Part shown: piece after piece, positions 29,745 through 39,570 of the stretch | How positions within the stretch are numbered: position 1 is the first letter of the stretch | How the letters are laid out: each line of letters starts with the position of its first letter | Made by a program: the position numbers and the translations under genes | Assembly: GCF_010748935.1 (NCBI RefSeq) | Contig: NZ_CP048796.1 | Coordinates: 2,421,001 to 2,485,000 of the forward strand | Length of the DNA stretch: 64,000 nucleotides | Reading direction: 5' to 3' | Origin: Providencia vermicola | GTDB taxonomy: Bacteria > Pseudomonadota > Gammaproteobacteria > Enterobacterales > Enterobacteriaceae | Notes under the pieces: model-generated | What the model was told of the DNA's origin: nothing | Seen by the model: the letters and a program-made list of their open reading frames with translations, nothing else | Databases searched by the model: none

Positions 29745-29748
29745 GGCT
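29717..29748. terminator. 11-bp hairpin downstream of rnd
   Basis: AGCCTTAAATC (29717-29727) pairs with GATTTAAGGCT (29738-29748). It sits between convergent minE and rnd, 31 bases beyond the rnd stop. Neither side has a T-run, so intrinsic termination is only likely in part. Confidence 0.5.
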
Positions 29749-29779
29749 ACAATTTGGTCGAATAACGCGGGGATACAAA

Positions 29780-30904
29780 CTAGTGTGTTTGATTAAGCAG
29801 TTTTGTAATGGGTTCCGCTAGCAAGCGACCTCGCCAGCCATCTAATAATTCAGGCTGCTTAGACAAGGATTTAATCCCCCAATGTACCGATAACAACTGA
29901 TTAATTTGTCGACGAGATGCCAGTAATTCAGCATTAAATTTTTCATGTTCAGCGATTTCTTTTACTACCGCCTTAATTTCTTTAAATAAACTTTTATACT
30001 GGGATTGTTCGTTCAAGTTTGCAACCATTGGCGGATAGTCGCTTTCATTCATTTGTTTGGCTTTTTCCACAATACTGAGCAATCGTCTTCCGTGACATCG
30101 GATTTCTTGCCCCGTGAGTCCCAAAGCATCAAGTTCACCTAACGAACTAGGCAAGTAACGAGCCACCTTCCATAAATGTTCTTCTTTAACAACAAAATTA
30201 ATGGCCATATCACGTGCTTTGGCCTGATTTAAACGCCATTCAGCCAGCATTTGCAAACAAGCAAGCTGTTCATCTTTAAGCTGACACACATTCGTGATGT
30301 TTCGATAGGCTAGCGCCGGATCCGTGATTTTCTGTCTCCGCTCAACGGTTCTTTGACACTCTTCTAAGGCATCAGCAAGATAGCCCGCTTCTTCCACTTT
30401 TTGCATGAGAATTTTCGCTAATGGCAACAGATATAAAACATCTGCTGTCGCATATAGGCATTGTTTTTCACTGAGTGGACGCGCTAACCAATCGGTTCGA
30501 GATTCACTTTTATCCAGCGTTACCCCTAGATATTCTGCAACTAAAGAGGCAAAGCCACACGAAATTGGGTAACCTAAAAATGCGGCGATCACTTGGGTAT
30601 CAACCATCGGCTCAGGGACACATTGAAAGTCATGCAAAAATACTTCAAGGTCTTCACTACCTGCATGCAAAAATTTAGTGACAGTCTGATTAGTCAGCAA
30701 CGCTTTAAACGGTGAAAAGTCGCTGATTGATAAAGGGTCGATCAATGAAACTTGTTTTCCATCATAAAGCTGTAGCAAACCTAATTGTGGATAATAAGTT
30801 CGAGTACGGACAAATTCGGTATCCAATGCAAGCCAATCAGCTTCACTTGCCTGCTGACATACTTGTGCAAGCTCACTGTCCGTTGTTACTAAACGATAAT
30901 TCAA
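29780..30904 (-). CDS. rnd: Ribonuclease D
   Basis: 3'-5' exoribonuclease of 374 residues for tRNA 3'-end maturation. The DEDD exonuclease domain is N-terminal (LALDTEFVR with the first Asp/Glu pair near residues 28-30; HAGSEDLEV; DVLYLLPL), then HRDC-like domains (AEWRLNQAKARDMAINFVV). The start codon is TTG at 30904, as in E. coli rnd. An AGAG 9 bases upstream is a weak ribosome binding site. It follows fadD on the same strand, with a 12-bp hairpin between them. Confidence 0.95.
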   Translation of the reverse strand: MNYRLVTTDSELAQVCQQASEADWLALDTEFVRTRTYYPQLGLLQLYDGKQVSLIDPLSISDFSPFKALLTNQTVTKFLHAGSEDLEVFLHDFQCVPEPMVDTQVIAAFLGYPISCGFASLVAEYLGVTLDKSESRTDWLARPLSEKQCLYATADVLYLLPLAKILMQKVEEAGYLADALEECQRTVERRQKITDPALAYRNITNVCQLKDEQLACLQMLAEWRLNQAKARDMAINFVVKEEHLWKVARYLPSSLGELDALGLTGQEIRCHGRRLLSIVEKAKQMNESDYPPMVANLNEQSQYKSLFKEIKAVVKEIAEHEKFNAELLASRRQINQLLSVHWGIKSLSKQPELLDGWRGRLLAEPITKLLNQTH

Positions 30905-30934
30905 AACAAATTTCTCTTTTTATATACTCATCAC

Positions 30935-30962
30935 AGTAACGCCGGTAAAAACCGGCGTTACT
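30935..30962 (-). other. 12-bp hairpin between fadD and rnd
   Basis: AGTAACGCCGGT (30935-30946) pairs with ACCGGCGTTACT (30951-30962), a GC-rich stem with a 4-base loop. On the minus strand no T-run follows, so it may be a processing or attenuation element ahead of the rnd start. Confidence 0.6.
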
Positions 30963-30990
30963 CATAGGGATGCAAACCGATAAGCTAACA

Positions 30991-32679
30991 TTATGCTGTT
31001 GAGCTTTCTTTTTGCTGTTTTTCTTCATCACGTAATTCTCTACGCAATATTTTTCCAACATTTGACTTTGGCAACTCTGTTCTAAATTCAAACAGCTTGG
31101 GGACTTTATACGCGGTGAGTGAACGGCGACAAAATGTTTTTAAGTCATCAGATGTTAATTTCGGATTACTGCTAACCACAAATACTTTAACGGCTTCCCC
31201 TGTGCTGGTACTTGGTACGCCAATTGCCGCACATTCAACCACATCAGGGTGAGATGAAATCACATCTTCAACTTCATTTGGATAAACATTAAAGCCAGAG
31301 ACAATAATCATGTCTTTTTTACGATCAACGATACGTATATAGCCTTCACTATCAATTTCAGCGATATCGCCCGTCGCTAACCAGCCATCACGCAAAATTT
31401 CAGCGGTTGAGTCAGGTCGGTTCCAATAGCCCTTCATGACCTGAGGGCCTTTGACCCACATTTCACCCGGCTCTCCCGCAGCAACCTCATTGCCGTCGTC
31501 ATCAACCAGTTTAATCTCTGTTGATGGAACAGGTAACCCGATACTACCACTATAAGCGGTCAGATTATACGGATTTCCGGTCACAAGTGGTGAACATTCT
31601 GTTAAGCCATAACCTTCTAATAAGTGCTTACCGGTGAGTTTTTGCCATTTCTCGGCAACGGCTTTCTGGACAGGCATTCCGCCACCGACCGACAACCTTA
31701 ACTTGGAAAAATCAAGTTTCTGGAATTCGGCATTATGCAACCACGCATTAAATAAGGTATTGACCCCGGTAATTGAAGTGATGGGATAACGAGCTAACTC
31801 TTTGACGGTACCAGGTACATCGCGAGGGTTGGTTATTAATAGGTTTACCCCACCAACATTGATAAAAAGGAGGCAGTTCACCATAAGAGCAAAAACATGA
31901 TAAAGCGGCAGTGCTGTCACCACAAACTCTGAGCCAATTTTTAAGACTGGGCCATAAGCGGCTCTCGCTTGCTCAATATTCGCTAACATGTTGCGGTGTG
32001 TCAACATTGCACCTTTCGCAACCCCTGTTGTGCCTCCTGTGTATTGCAAAAATGCTAGGTCATCGCCCGTAATATTCGGTTTAATGTACTGCATACGATA
32101 GCCATAATGCATCGCACGCCTAAACGAAATGGCATCCGGTAGATGATATTTCGGAACGAGCTTTTTGACATACTTCACCACAAAATCAACTAACGTCGCT
32201 TTAGGGCGAGAAAGCTGATCCCCCATGCGGGTCAAAATCACATGCTTAACTTTGGTATTAAAAACAATTTTCTCAAGAGTATGCGCAAAGTTTGACACAA
32301 TCACAATAGCGCTTGCACCACTGTCGTTTAACTGATGCTCTAACTCTCTTGGTGTATAAAGTGGGTTAACATTAATAACAACCATGCCCGCACGTAAGAT
32401 ACCAAATAGCGCTATTGGGTATTGCAATAGATTGGGCATCATTAATGCCACACGGTCGCCTTTTTTAAGCCCTAAGCCATTCTGTAGGTATGCCGCAAAA
32501 GCACGGCTTCTCTCTTCCAACTTGCGGTAAGTCATCACTGCGCCCATATTAATAAACGCAGGTTGATCCGCATATTGCGAAACCGAATTTTCAAGTAACT
32601 CCGCTAAAGAAGCAAAGCGATCAGGATCGATCTCTTCCGGAACATCGCTTGGGTAATTTTTCAGCCAGATTTTTTCCAA
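30991..32679 (-). CDS. fadD: Long-chain fatty acid-CoA ligase
   Basis: Acyl-CoA synthetase of 562 residues (E. coli 561) that activates fatty acids to acyl-CoA for beta-oxidation at the inner membrane. The AMP-binding loop is [12 protein letters not shown]; the FACS motif region has [10 protein letters not shown] and [18 protein letters not shown] start at TTG 32679, with AGGAG 7 bases upstream; the protein then lines up with E. coli FadD from [12 protein letters not shown]. The frame is open to 32721 but without support. A FadR-like operator lies 60-76 bases upstream. Confidence 0.96.
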   Translation of the reverse strand: MEKIWLKNYPSDVPEEIDPDRFASLAELLENSVSQYADQPAFINMGAVMTYRKLEERSRAFAAYLQNGLGLKKGDRVALMMPNLLQYPIALFGILRAGMVVINVNPLYTPRELEHQLNDSGASAIVIVSNFAHTLEKIVFNTKVKHVILTRMGDQLSRPKATLVDFVVKYVKKLVPKYHLPDAISFRRAMHYGYRMQYIKPNITGDDLAFLQYTGGTTGVAKGAMLTHRNMLANIEQARAAYGPVLKIGSEFVVTALPLYHVFALMVNCLLFINVGGVNLLITNPRDVPGTVKELARYPITSITGVNTLFNAWLHNAEFQKLDFSKLRLSVGGGMPVQKAVAEKWQKLTGKHLLEGYGLTECSPLVTGNPYNLTAYSGSIGLPVPSTEIKLVDDDGNEVAAGEPGEMWVKGPQVMKGYWNRPDSTAEILRDGWLATGDIAEIDSEGYIRIVDRKKDMIIVSGFNVYPNEVEDVISSHPDVVECAAIGVPSTSTGEAVKVFVVSSNPKLTSDDLKTFCRRSLTAYKVPKLFEFRTELPKSNVGKILRRELRDEEKQQKESSTA

Positions 32680-32738
32680 AGTATGACTCCTGAATTTTAG
32701 TATAGTAATATGACTCAACACCCTTTTAACAAATTATT

Positions 32739-32755
32739 AACTCAGCGTACCAGTT
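32739..32755 (-). promoter_or_regulatory. FadR-like operator upstream of fadD
   Basis: On the minus strand the 17 bases read AACTGGTACGCTGAGTT. The left half matches the remembered FadR consensus (AACTGGTCNGACCTGTT) fully and the right end keeps GTT; the centre is divergent. Its place before fadD supports control by acyl-CoA-sensing FadR. Confidence 0.6.
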
Positions 32756-32984
32756 TGAAAAATACCCTGTGCCAAGGTTGAGAGCTCTATCACTAAATAA
32801 ATTTCATTCCTTCGAAACAAAAATAGGCGGGACAGTCCGCCTATTTCATTTTAGTGTGTTTTACCAGAACGATATCCGGTATAGATATCGTAATAATACA
32901 CTCTTCTGAACAATTTTTGGAGAAATTAACACATTACCCGTGCATACGCCTAAAAATAAGTCAGTCGAACTCACAAATCAAATA

Positions 32985-33010
32985 AAGAGGAGGCTAAATT
33001 GCCTCCTCTT
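32985..33010 (-). terminator. yeaY terminator
   Basis: AAGAGGAGGC (32985-32994) pairs with GCCTCCTCTT (33001-33010), loop of 6. On the minus strand it is followed by TATTTGATTTG. It lies 20 bases after the yeaY stop. Confidence 0.75.
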
Positions 33011-33030
33011 GCAAATTGTCCAATTTAATC

Positions 33031-33633
33031 TTATTCCGTTAAATACGTTTGTACTGGCGCGACCCCGCCAGGGTAGCCGTAACCATATCCATAACCCCAA
33101 GGGTGATTATAGTAATAAGGATTACCATAATAGCCATAACCCCATGGGCCAGCCGGAGGTAAAATAACACTTTGTGTTAAATTCCAACGTTGATATCCCG
33201 TTGCATCTAAAGTGACATATTTATACGGTATATCACCTATCTTGCCTGGCTGTTCTCCTGTAATTTTACCGACAACCGTTATATAACGACCATTGTAGTC
33301 AGCTGGATCAAGGAAGCCATTCACGAAAGCATAAATACGACCTACAGAAGGAACACCTAATTCAGGAGCTGCATCATATTTATTTAACGGAATAACAGCG
33401 ATTTCTAAACGTGTTTTATTAGGTTGATTAAATACAGAGATGACTTTTCCGCCAAAACGGCCTTCTTGCCCAATATACATTTCAGGCGCATTTTGTACTG
33501 ATGATAAGTTAACCGCTGGATTTGGTGACGAACCTTGAATTGAGGAAGGAATCGACACACAACCTGTTAGCGCTAATACGCCGACAAATAAGACAACGTT
33601 AAGTGTAGTGCGACAGTTAATTTTTATTCCCAT
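33031..33633 (-). CDS. yeaY: YeaY, Slp-family outer-membrane lipoprotein
   Basis: Protein of 200 residues. The lipobox LTGC is near residue 25, followed by the Slp domain (MYIGQEGRFGGKVISV, NKTRLEIAVIPL). The C-terminal 35 residues are a Gly/Tyr/Pro-rich tail rich in GYGY repeats, which is striking compared with my memory of the E. coli protein. Slp-type lipoproteins are tied to starvation and envelope stress. It lies between fadD and tsaB as in E. coli. Confidence 0.9.
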   Translation of the reverse strand: MGIKINCRTTLNVVLFVGVLALTGCVSIPSSIQGSSPNPAVNLSSVQNAPEMYIGQEGRFGGKVISVFNQPNKTRLEIAVIPLNKYDAAPELGVPSVGRIYAFVNGFLDPADYNGRYITVVGKITGEQPGKIGDIPYKYVTLDATGYQRWNLTQSVILPPAGPWGYGYYGNPYYYNHPWGYGYGYGYPGGVAPVQTYLTE

Positions 33634-33907
33634 ATACCACCTCCATTTAAGTGAATTATAAATTCAGACGGCAAGGATTAATATGAATATCATCGTATAT
33701 CACACGATATGTTCAATGGGCTGAGTGAGAAATGTACTATCAAGTCAATTATAGACGTATTGCAGAACCTTTAGTCAATTTCTATTTGTTTATTTTAATC
33801 ATTTAATTAAAAAATCATTCCAATTTAGATTATTTAAATTGAAATGATTCATAATTTTAATACGCTAAATAACCCTAAAATAAATACAACAACTGAAAAT
33901 TAACGCA

Positions 33908-34603
33908 TTAACGACCAGGCAGTTTTTTCCACGTCACTTCATTGCGTAAGTAAGTGGGTTCCACGTTTTCCACTGACTCCACCTTACCTGCTCGCCATAA
34001 ACGCTCAGCGATAGGCAACATATCTTGTGCTGTTGGCAATTCAACAGTGCTATCATTCAAGACAATATCGTTATCTTGTAATTGTAGATAGGCTTGCCAA
34101 CCTGTCCCTGCGTGGCTCCATTCCCCAGTAAGTTGGCTAATTTTATCACGGAAAAGATCTGGACTCATGACCGCTTCACTGTCCTCGCCAAGCCATATTC
34201 CCTCTGCATTACGTTGATATTGAGCACAATACACTTCTGTCATTCGAGCATCGATTGCGACCAATACCCGAGCATGACCTCCAACGCGATATGCTCCTTC
34301 AGCCAATGTCATTAGCGATGAAATGCCGATCATTGGCAAATTAGCGCCTAACGCCAGCCCCTGAGCTATCCCCACACCAATTCGAACGCCCGTAAAACTG
34401 CCCGGTCCCCGCCCGAATGCTAATGCATCCAATTGACTTAACGAAAGCCCCGCTTGTGATAAAACGTCTTCCACCATGGGCAACACTTTCTGAGTGTGCT
34501 CTCGTGGTGAAACTGCAAAGCGAGAAATAATTTCTCCATCGCATAATAATGCGACTGAACATGCTTCTGTTGCTGTATCAACAGCAAGAATACGGCTCGA
34601 CAT
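33908..34603 (-). CDS. tsaB: tRNA t6A biosynthesis protein TsaB
   Basis: ASKHA-fold protein of 231 residues (E. coli YeaZ/TsaB 231), partner of TsaD, TsaE and TsaC in making t6A37 of ANN-decoding tRNAs; essential in E. coli. The core reads [14 protein letters not shown] at the N-terminus and [16 protein letters not shown] near residue 65. ATG 34603 is preferred, with GGAG 7 bases upstream, over the open frame to 34639. It is followed by yeaY and preceded by yoaA. Confidence 0.95.
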   Translation of the reverse strand: MSSRILAVDTATEACSVALLCDGEIISRFAVSPREHTQKVLPMVEDVLSQAGLSLSQLDALAFGRGPGSFTGVRIGVGIAQGLALGANLPMIGISSLMTLAEGAYRVGGHARVLVAIDARMTEVYCAQYQRNAEGIWLGEDSEAVMSPDLFRDKISQLTGEWSHAGTGWQAYLQLQDNDIVLNDSTVELPTAQDMLPIAERLWRAGKVESVENVEPTYLRNEVTWKKLPGR

Positions 34604-34725
34604 GCCACAACTCCGGCAAATGATTAGATTTGATGCCACTGCCTGTCAACAGTGACCTGAAAATGCGATTTATAGTAGCATAAACTCAAGAGGAAAGAGT
34701 ACAAAAAAGCCCTTATGGCCTTGGT

Positions 34726-36669
34726 TTACTTACTATTATTAATATCAGTTCTTTTTTTCTCAAGAAACTCAATCGCTTTAGTTAAACTACGAGTTCTTGG
34801 CGATGGCGGTAAACTGTTCAAGAAAACCTCACCATATGGGCGCGTTACTAAACGATTATCACAAATCACAATCACACCATAATCGCTAGTGTCACGGATC
34901 AAGCGCCCAACCCCTTGTTTCAACGTAATCACGGCATCAGGGATTTGTACATCAGCAAAAGGATCCCCTCCTCTTAGCTGACAATCCTCAATACGCGCTC
35001 GTAATAGGGGGTCATCTGGCGCAGTAAAAGGCAATTTATCGATAATAACGCAGGTTAAATCATCTCCACGAACATCGACGCCTTCCCAGAAGCTACTCGT
35101 CGCGACCAATACGGCATTACCTGCCTCAATAAACTGTGTCAGTAATTTATTTTTACTCGTTTCCCCCTGCATAAAAACAGGCAGAGTCAAGGTCACTTTA
35201 AACTCTTCGGCTAATTCACGCATCATCAAATGTGATGTACATAAGAAAAAACAACGCCCTTGGTTTTTGATGATCAGGGGTCTTAACATGGTAGCCAGTT
35301 TTTGTGCGATGCCTTTTTGATTCGTTTCTGGCAGAAAACGCGGTACACAAAGTAACGTTTGGCTTTGATAATCAAAAGGACTTGCTAATAATAATGTTTT
35401 GGCTGAATCAATTCCTAATCTATCTGTAAAATAGTTAAGTTGCTCATTGACTGATAATGTCGCGGAGGTAAATACCCAGCTTGCTGGGGCGCTAGATATC
35501 ATTTCACTAAATTTATCTGCTACCGTCAGAGGGGTTAATGCTAATAAAAAGTGGCGACCATAACTTTCAAACCAGTAGCTGTAACCTGGAATAGTGACTT
35601 CTTTCAACCTATTGAGTCTATTGCGATACAGTGTTACTCGTTCAAAAATAGAATCTAATGTTTGTGAGCGCCCTAGTGACGTTTTAATGACTTCATAACA
35701 GAGCTCAAGGGAATCTTCGAGTAGTGTTAACGCTCGCTGTACCGTGGGCGTTTTTAATAATTCACGTAAATTCCCTCGAAAGCTGTTTTCCCCCAAATTT
35801 AAACGAAAATCTAAGGTACTTTGAGTTAGCCTGTCTGCACTCTTTTGTAGCTGAACCAGATCCTTAAGCTCTGTTCGGTAACTCATTACCATATCACGAG
35901 CAAGATCCAACAATTGGCGACTGCTTAATTGTTGACCAAAGTATTGGCTAGCGATATCTGGGATTTGATGCGCTTCATCAAAAATCATCACATCGGCTTG
36001 CGGCATCAGCTCACCAAACCCCGTATCTTTCACCACGCGGTCAGCCATAAATAAGTGATGGTTTACCACTATAATATCGGCATCTAATGCCTTACGACGC
36101 GCTTTTAAAACAAAGCACTCTTGATAACGAGGGCAATCACTGCCTAAACAGTTGTCATTAGTACTGGTGACTAGCGGCCAAACGGCATGATCTTCCGCAA
36201 TATCATGGCACGTACTCACATCCCCTGATTCGGATTCAATTGACCAACTACGCAACCGTACAACAGCAGAGAGAATTTCAGGTTCAAGGCTGCCACCACC
36301 TAATGATTGCTGATCTAAACGCTCTAAGCACAGATAATTAGAACGACCTTTGAGCAATGCTGTACGACCGGTATATTGCATCGCATCAATAATCGTCGGT
36401 AGGTCACGATGATAAAGTTGATCTTGTAATGCCTTCGAGCCTGTTGAAACAATCACTTTTTTACCTGATCGTAATGCAGGAACTAAATACGCAAACGTTT
36501 TACCTGTACCTGTCCCCGCCTCAGCCACTAGCACTTGCTGTTTTGCAATGGCTTCAGAGACAGCATTAGACATAGTCACCTGCGCTGCACGTGGTTGAAA
36601 CCCAGGGATTGTTTTCGCTAAAAAGCCATCAGAAGAGAAATCGTCGTACACCGCAAACCTATTAATCAT
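34726..36669 (-). CDS. yoaA: YoaA, XPD/DinG-type ATP-dependent helicase
   Basis: XPD/DinG-family helicase of 647 residues (E. coli about 636). Walker A AGTGTGKT is at residues 51-58, the Fe-S cysteines are in DNCLGSDCPRYQEC, and the DEAH box is IFDEAHQIPDI. The C-terminal motif VGRLIRD is conserved. In E. coli it works with the HolC subunit of DNA polymerase III at stalled forks. The start is uncertain: ATG 36669 and a GTG at 36651 are both in frame, neither with a strong ribosome binding site. Confidence 0.94.
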   Translation of the reverse strand: MINRFAVYDDFSSDGFLAKTIPGFQPRAAQVTMSNAVSEAIAKQQVLVAEAGTGTGKTFAYLVPALRSGKKVIVSTGSKALQDQLYHRDLPTIIDAMQYTGRTALLKGRSNYLCLERLDQQSLGGGSLEPEILSAVVRLRSWSIESESGDVSTCHDIAEDHAVWPLVTSTNDNCLGSDCPRYQECFVLKARRKALDADIIVVNHHLFMADRVVKDTGFGELMPQADVMIFDEAHQIPDIASQYFGQQLSSRQLLDLARDMVMSYRTELKDLVQLQKSADRLTQSTLDFRLNLGENSFRGNLRELLKTPTVQRALTLLEDSLELCYEVIKTSLGRSQTLDSIFERVTLYRNRLNRLKEVTIPGYSYWFESYGRHFLLALTPLTVADKFSEMISSAPASWVFTSATLSVNEQLNYFTDRLGIDSAKTLLLASPFDYQSQTLLCVPRFLPETNQKGIAQKLATMLRPLIIKNQGRCFFLCTSHLMMRELAEEFKVTLTLPVFMQGETSKNKLLTQFIEAGNAVLVATSSFWEGVDVRGDDLTCVIIDKLPFTAPDDPLLRARIEDCQLRGGDPFADVQIPDAVITLKQGVGRLIRDTSDYGVIVICDNRLVTRPYGEVFLNSLPPSPRTRSLTKAIEFLEKKRTDINNSK

Positions 36670-36810
36670 TCAATTTGAAGGGGATTACTTTACCATGTCT
36701 TGCCCTCACCTGCTGAGCTAAATGGTGTATTCATGCCAGAAGGGATTTTCATTAATAGAACTAACTGTTATTCTTAAAAAAACTCATAGATAAAGCACTA
36801 AGGAACCCTA

Positions 36811-37158
36811 ATGACGATTGAAAGGATAGATCCAGATAAGCGTTGGTCTGAAGCGGTTATTCACAATAATGTTGTTTACTACACCAGCGTTCCTGAAAAT
36901 TTAGATGCTGATATTATTGCGCAAACCACAGATACACTCTCCGCTATTGATATTCTTCTACAACGTGTTGGTTCTGATAAGAGTAAGATCTTAGATGCCA
37001 CTATTTTCTTAGCTGATAAAGCTGATTTCGCTGGCATGAACCAAGCATGGGATGCATGGGTTGTTGAAGGTAGCGCGCCTGTTCGTTGTACAGTTCAAGC
37101 GGCACTAATGAAACCCGAGTATAAAGTGGAAATTAAAATCGTTGCGGCGATTGATTGA
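36811..37158 (+). CDS. yoaB: YoaB, RidA-family protein
   Basis: RidA/YjgF-type protein of 115 residues, likely a trimer that hydrolyses reactive enamine or imine intermediates. The family core reads DATIFLADKADFAGMNQAWD and PVRCTVQA with the conserved Arg. AAGGA lies 7 bases before the ATG. It is divergent from yoaA, as in E. coli. Confidence 0.94.
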   Translation: MTIERIDPDKRWSEAVIHNNVVYYTSVPENLDADIIAQTTDTLSAIDILLQRVGSDKSKILDATIFLADKADFAGMNQAWDAWVVEGSAPVRCTVQAALMKPEYKVEIKIVAAID

Positions 37159-37196
37159 TTAGCCAATAGGGTGGATTAATCCATATAAAATATTAA

Positions 37197-37231
37197 AAGC
37201 GCCGCATACACACGGTATCGGCGCTTGTTTT
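37197..37231 (+). terminator. Terminator between yoaB and mdtI
   Basis: AAGCGCCG (37197-37204) pairs with CGGCGCTT (37219-37226), followed by GTTTTT on the plus strand and a T-rich run on the minus side. It serves yoaB and probably mdtJI. Confidence 0.85.
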
Positions 37232-37563
37232 TATGACATTTTAATGAGCACCATTCCTAGTAGCAGTACCGCAATGCCGCCCCAACCCTTGTAGTTGAGT
37301 CTTTGGTTGAAAAGTATCCATCCCGCGGCAATTGTCGCGATAATCCCAAACGCCCCCCACAGTGCATAAGCGATTGACAGCTCGATTCCTTTTACTGCTT
37401 GAGCAAGGGAACTAAATGCCCCTAATACCGCTAATAATGAGAGAATACCTAACCAGTAACGTTTAAATCCATTCGACATTTTTAACAAGATATTCGCTAA
37501 AATCTCAAGTACGACTGCTAATACCAAAAAGGCACCGTGCCACCATTCAAATTGCATATCCAT
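37231..37563 (-). CDS. mdtI: Spermidine exporter subunit MdtI (SMR family)
   Basis: Four-helix small multidrug resistance protein of 110 residues. The conserved membrane Glu is in [14 protein letters not shown], with [11 protein letters not shown] in helix 3. MdtI and MdtJ form a heteromer that exports spermidine. It starts 2 bases after the mdtJ stop, in one operon. Confidence 0.94.
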   Translation of the reverse strand: MDMQFEWWHGAFLVLAVVLEILANILLKMSNGFKRYWLGILSLLAVLGAFSSLAQAVKGIELSIAYALWGAFGIIATIAAGWILFNQRLNYKGWGGIAVLLLGMVLIKMS

Positions 37564-37565
37564 AA

Positions 37566-37973
37566 TTAGGCCTCCGTTTTCGTCATCGATTGTGTCAAGC
37601 TGCTTGATTTAACAGCGGTGTGTGCTTTTTGAGATGACTTAGTGGCGACAGCCTTTTTAGTACCAAATTTTATCAATCCAATACCGACGATTAGCAAGAT
37701 TAACCCACCGATTTTCATTGGTGAGAGTGATTCACCAAACCACAGTACGCTAAAGGTGGTGATGAATAAAATACCGATGCCTTCCCATAAGGCATACGCG
37801 ACCCCTAACGCCACTTTTTTAATCGCAATAGCCAATAAAATATAGGAAAGTGCGATCATGACATACATGACGACCATTCCGGTATAGCCACCACTGACAC
37901 TGGCGTGTTTCATGGATAAAGTACCGGTCACTTCGGCGATAATAGATAATACTAAAAATATCCAATATATCAT
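37566..37973 (-). CDS. mdtJ: Spermidine exporter subunit MdtJ (SMR family)
   Basis: SMR protein of 135 residues with four hydrophobic helices. The conserved Glu is in [14 protein letters not shown], with [14 protein letters not shown] in helix 3. A basic, Ser/Lys-rich C-terminal tail of about 30 residues is longer than usual for the family. Partner of MdtI in spermidine export. First gene of the pair. Confidence 0.94.
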   Translation of the reverse strand: MIYWIFLVLSIIAEVTGTLSMKHASVSGGYTGMVVMYVMIALSYILLAIAIKKVALGVAYALWEGIGILFITTFSVLWFGESLSPMKIGGLILLIVGIGLIKFGTKKAVATKSSQKAHTAVKSSSLTQSMTKTEA

Positions 37974-38612
37974 TATATAATCTCTCTACAGACAACCGCA
38001 TGCCTGCTTTTTTTTCATACAGAAAAAACGCACTTTTCGTCAGCGAAAAATTTCATGCGAGTATAAAAAAATAATAAATATCAAGAAAATGCTGGTTTTA
38101 TTCAGCAAAGTGAATATTTTAGAGAGACGCTATAAAGCACCGCACCAGTGATGCTCACTGGAAAGGATAGCTGAAAGGAAAAGTCTGTGGGTTGTTCTTC
38201 TTTGTGACTTACTGATTTTAATGCTATTCACGCTAAGCATGATATCTCATTCATTTCATCGGATGGACATCCACCCAAGTTACTCCGAACCCTCATATAA
38301 TTGTTAAGACATGCTATTTTTAGCATGCCAAAAATATTAAGTCAATGAATATAAACAGCTTTTTATAATGAATTTTTATTGCATAATTATGCATCTATAA
38401 CCGCAAGAACCTCAGTATTGTTCATAAGATAGCGAATAAACAACCAAAAAACCCTCACTAAATAACCCTATTTTTTATTGATAAAAATACATTTTTTACT
38501 GTTTTCTTTTATTAGACAACACATCAACTGTTTATCATTGACTTCAACAACAAACAGGCTTCTTATATGAGTCATATTCGTAAAATATGTATTTCGTCCG
38601 AAAGAGAGATAA
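37974..38612. other. Intergenic region between mdtJ and pdxK
   Basis: About 640 bases between divergent genes, very AT-rich. I see no gene. A TTGACT at about 38539 upstream of pdxK, with TATATG after about 20 bases, could be a weak promoter. No strong repeats are seen. Confidence 0.4.
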
Positions 38613-39461
38613 ATGGCTACCTTCAACCTCACCTCTAATAGTTTTCAAAACGACACAAATGCGACACCACTCCCCTATGATGTCATCTCTATCCAATCTC
38701 AGGTTGTTTATGGCTGTGTCGGTAATAGCATTGCCGTCCCTGCATTAATGAAACAAGGCTTGCGCGTTGCCGCTGTACCAACGGTTATTTTAAGCAATAC
38801 TCCACATTACGCGACTTGCCATGGTGGTGAGTTACCTTCAGAGTGGTTTCGCGGTTACTTAAGTGGCTTAGTGGAACGTGGCTGTATGGCGGGTGTACGT
38901 GCCATTTTAACGGGTTACTTAGGCTCTAAAAACAAAGCACATGATTTAGCACAGTGGCTAACTGCTATACGTAAAACGCCCCCTTCTATCCCCGTGATCG
39001 TCGATCCCGTTATGGGCGATGAAGACAGCGGCTTCTACATACCACCTGAAATCGCTGACGTTTATCGAAATGACGTTATTCCACTTGCGACAGGGATCAT
39101 TCCAAATAAATTTGAGTTAGCAACGCTCAGTGGCCAAGAGATACAAACTTTAGATGATGCAACTAAAGCTGCCCGTAGTTTATTAAAGGGGCATACTCAA
39201 TGGGTCATTATTACCAGCGCATTTCAACCCGATGAAGAGAATATCGACGTCGTTTGTGTCACGAAGCAAGATGTGTCAGTTATCCGCCATAAACGTTACC
39301 CAGTCACCCCCAAAGGCACAGGTGATTTATTTGGTGCGGAGCTAACAGCTCAATTATTAGCGGGGTTATCCGTGCCCGATGCCGCGAAAATGGCCTGTTT
39401 ACGCATTGAGCAAGGAATTATTCATATGGCGGCAACCGGTCGCAGTGAATTGGTGCTTTAA
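38613..39461 (+). CDS. pdxK: Pyridoxal kinase PdxK
   Basis: Ribokinase-like kinase of 282 residues (E. coli PdxK 283) that phosphorylates pyridoxal, pyridoxine and pyridoxamine for PLP salvage. Family marks are SIQSQVVYGCVGNS, HYATCHGGELP, VDPVMGDEDSG and the C-terminal KGTGDLFGAEL with the catalytic Asp. GAGAG is before the ATG. It resembles PdxK more than PdxY from residue order. Confidence 0.9.
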   Translation: MATFNLTSNSFQNDTNATPLPYDVISIQSQVVYGCVGNSIAVPALMKQGLRVAAVPTVILSNTPHYATCHGGELPSEWFRGYLSGLVERGCMAGVRAILTGYLGSKNKAHDLAQWLTAIRKTPPSIPVIVDPVMGDEDSGFYIPPEIADVYRNDVIPLATGIIPNKFELATLSGQEIQTLDDATKAARSLLKGHTQWVIITSAFQPDEENIDVVCVTKQDVSVIRHKRYPVTPKGTGDLFGAELTAQLLAGLSVPDAAKMACLRIEQGIIHMAATGRSELVL

Positions 39462-39510
39462 TGGCGACCTACAAGAATGTGATAAATCGCCGTTGATATC
39501 ACGTCAATCA

Positions 39511-39550
39511 ATAAGGCCAGTTGGCTTATCTCTGCAACAACTGGCCTTAT
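39511..39550. terminator. Long hairpin between convergent pdxK and zwf
   Basis: ATAAGGCCAGTTG (39511-39523) pairs with CAACTGGCCTTAT (39538-39550). Neither side is followed by a clear T-run, but its place between convergent stops makes a shared terminator likely. Confidence 0.65.
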
Positions 39551-39570
39551 AAAAATAATATTAGACGTTA

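Larger units (their letters stand above)
29170..29779. other. Intergenic region between minE and rnd
   Basis: About 610 bases between convergent genes. It holds a short hairpin AGCCATA/TATGGCT (29266-29287) that may end the min transcript, a 26-codon ORF (29664-29744) and an 11-bp hairpin (29717-29748). Nothing else is recognised. Confidence 0.5.
32680..33030. other. fadD-yeaY intergenic region with operator and hairpins
   Basis: About 350 bases. It holds the FadR-like site, a strong hairpin AAATAGGCGG/CCGCCTATTT (32821-32846), a palindrome around ACGATATC/GATATCGT (32869-32890) and the yeaY terminator. No gene is seen. Confidence 0.6.
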
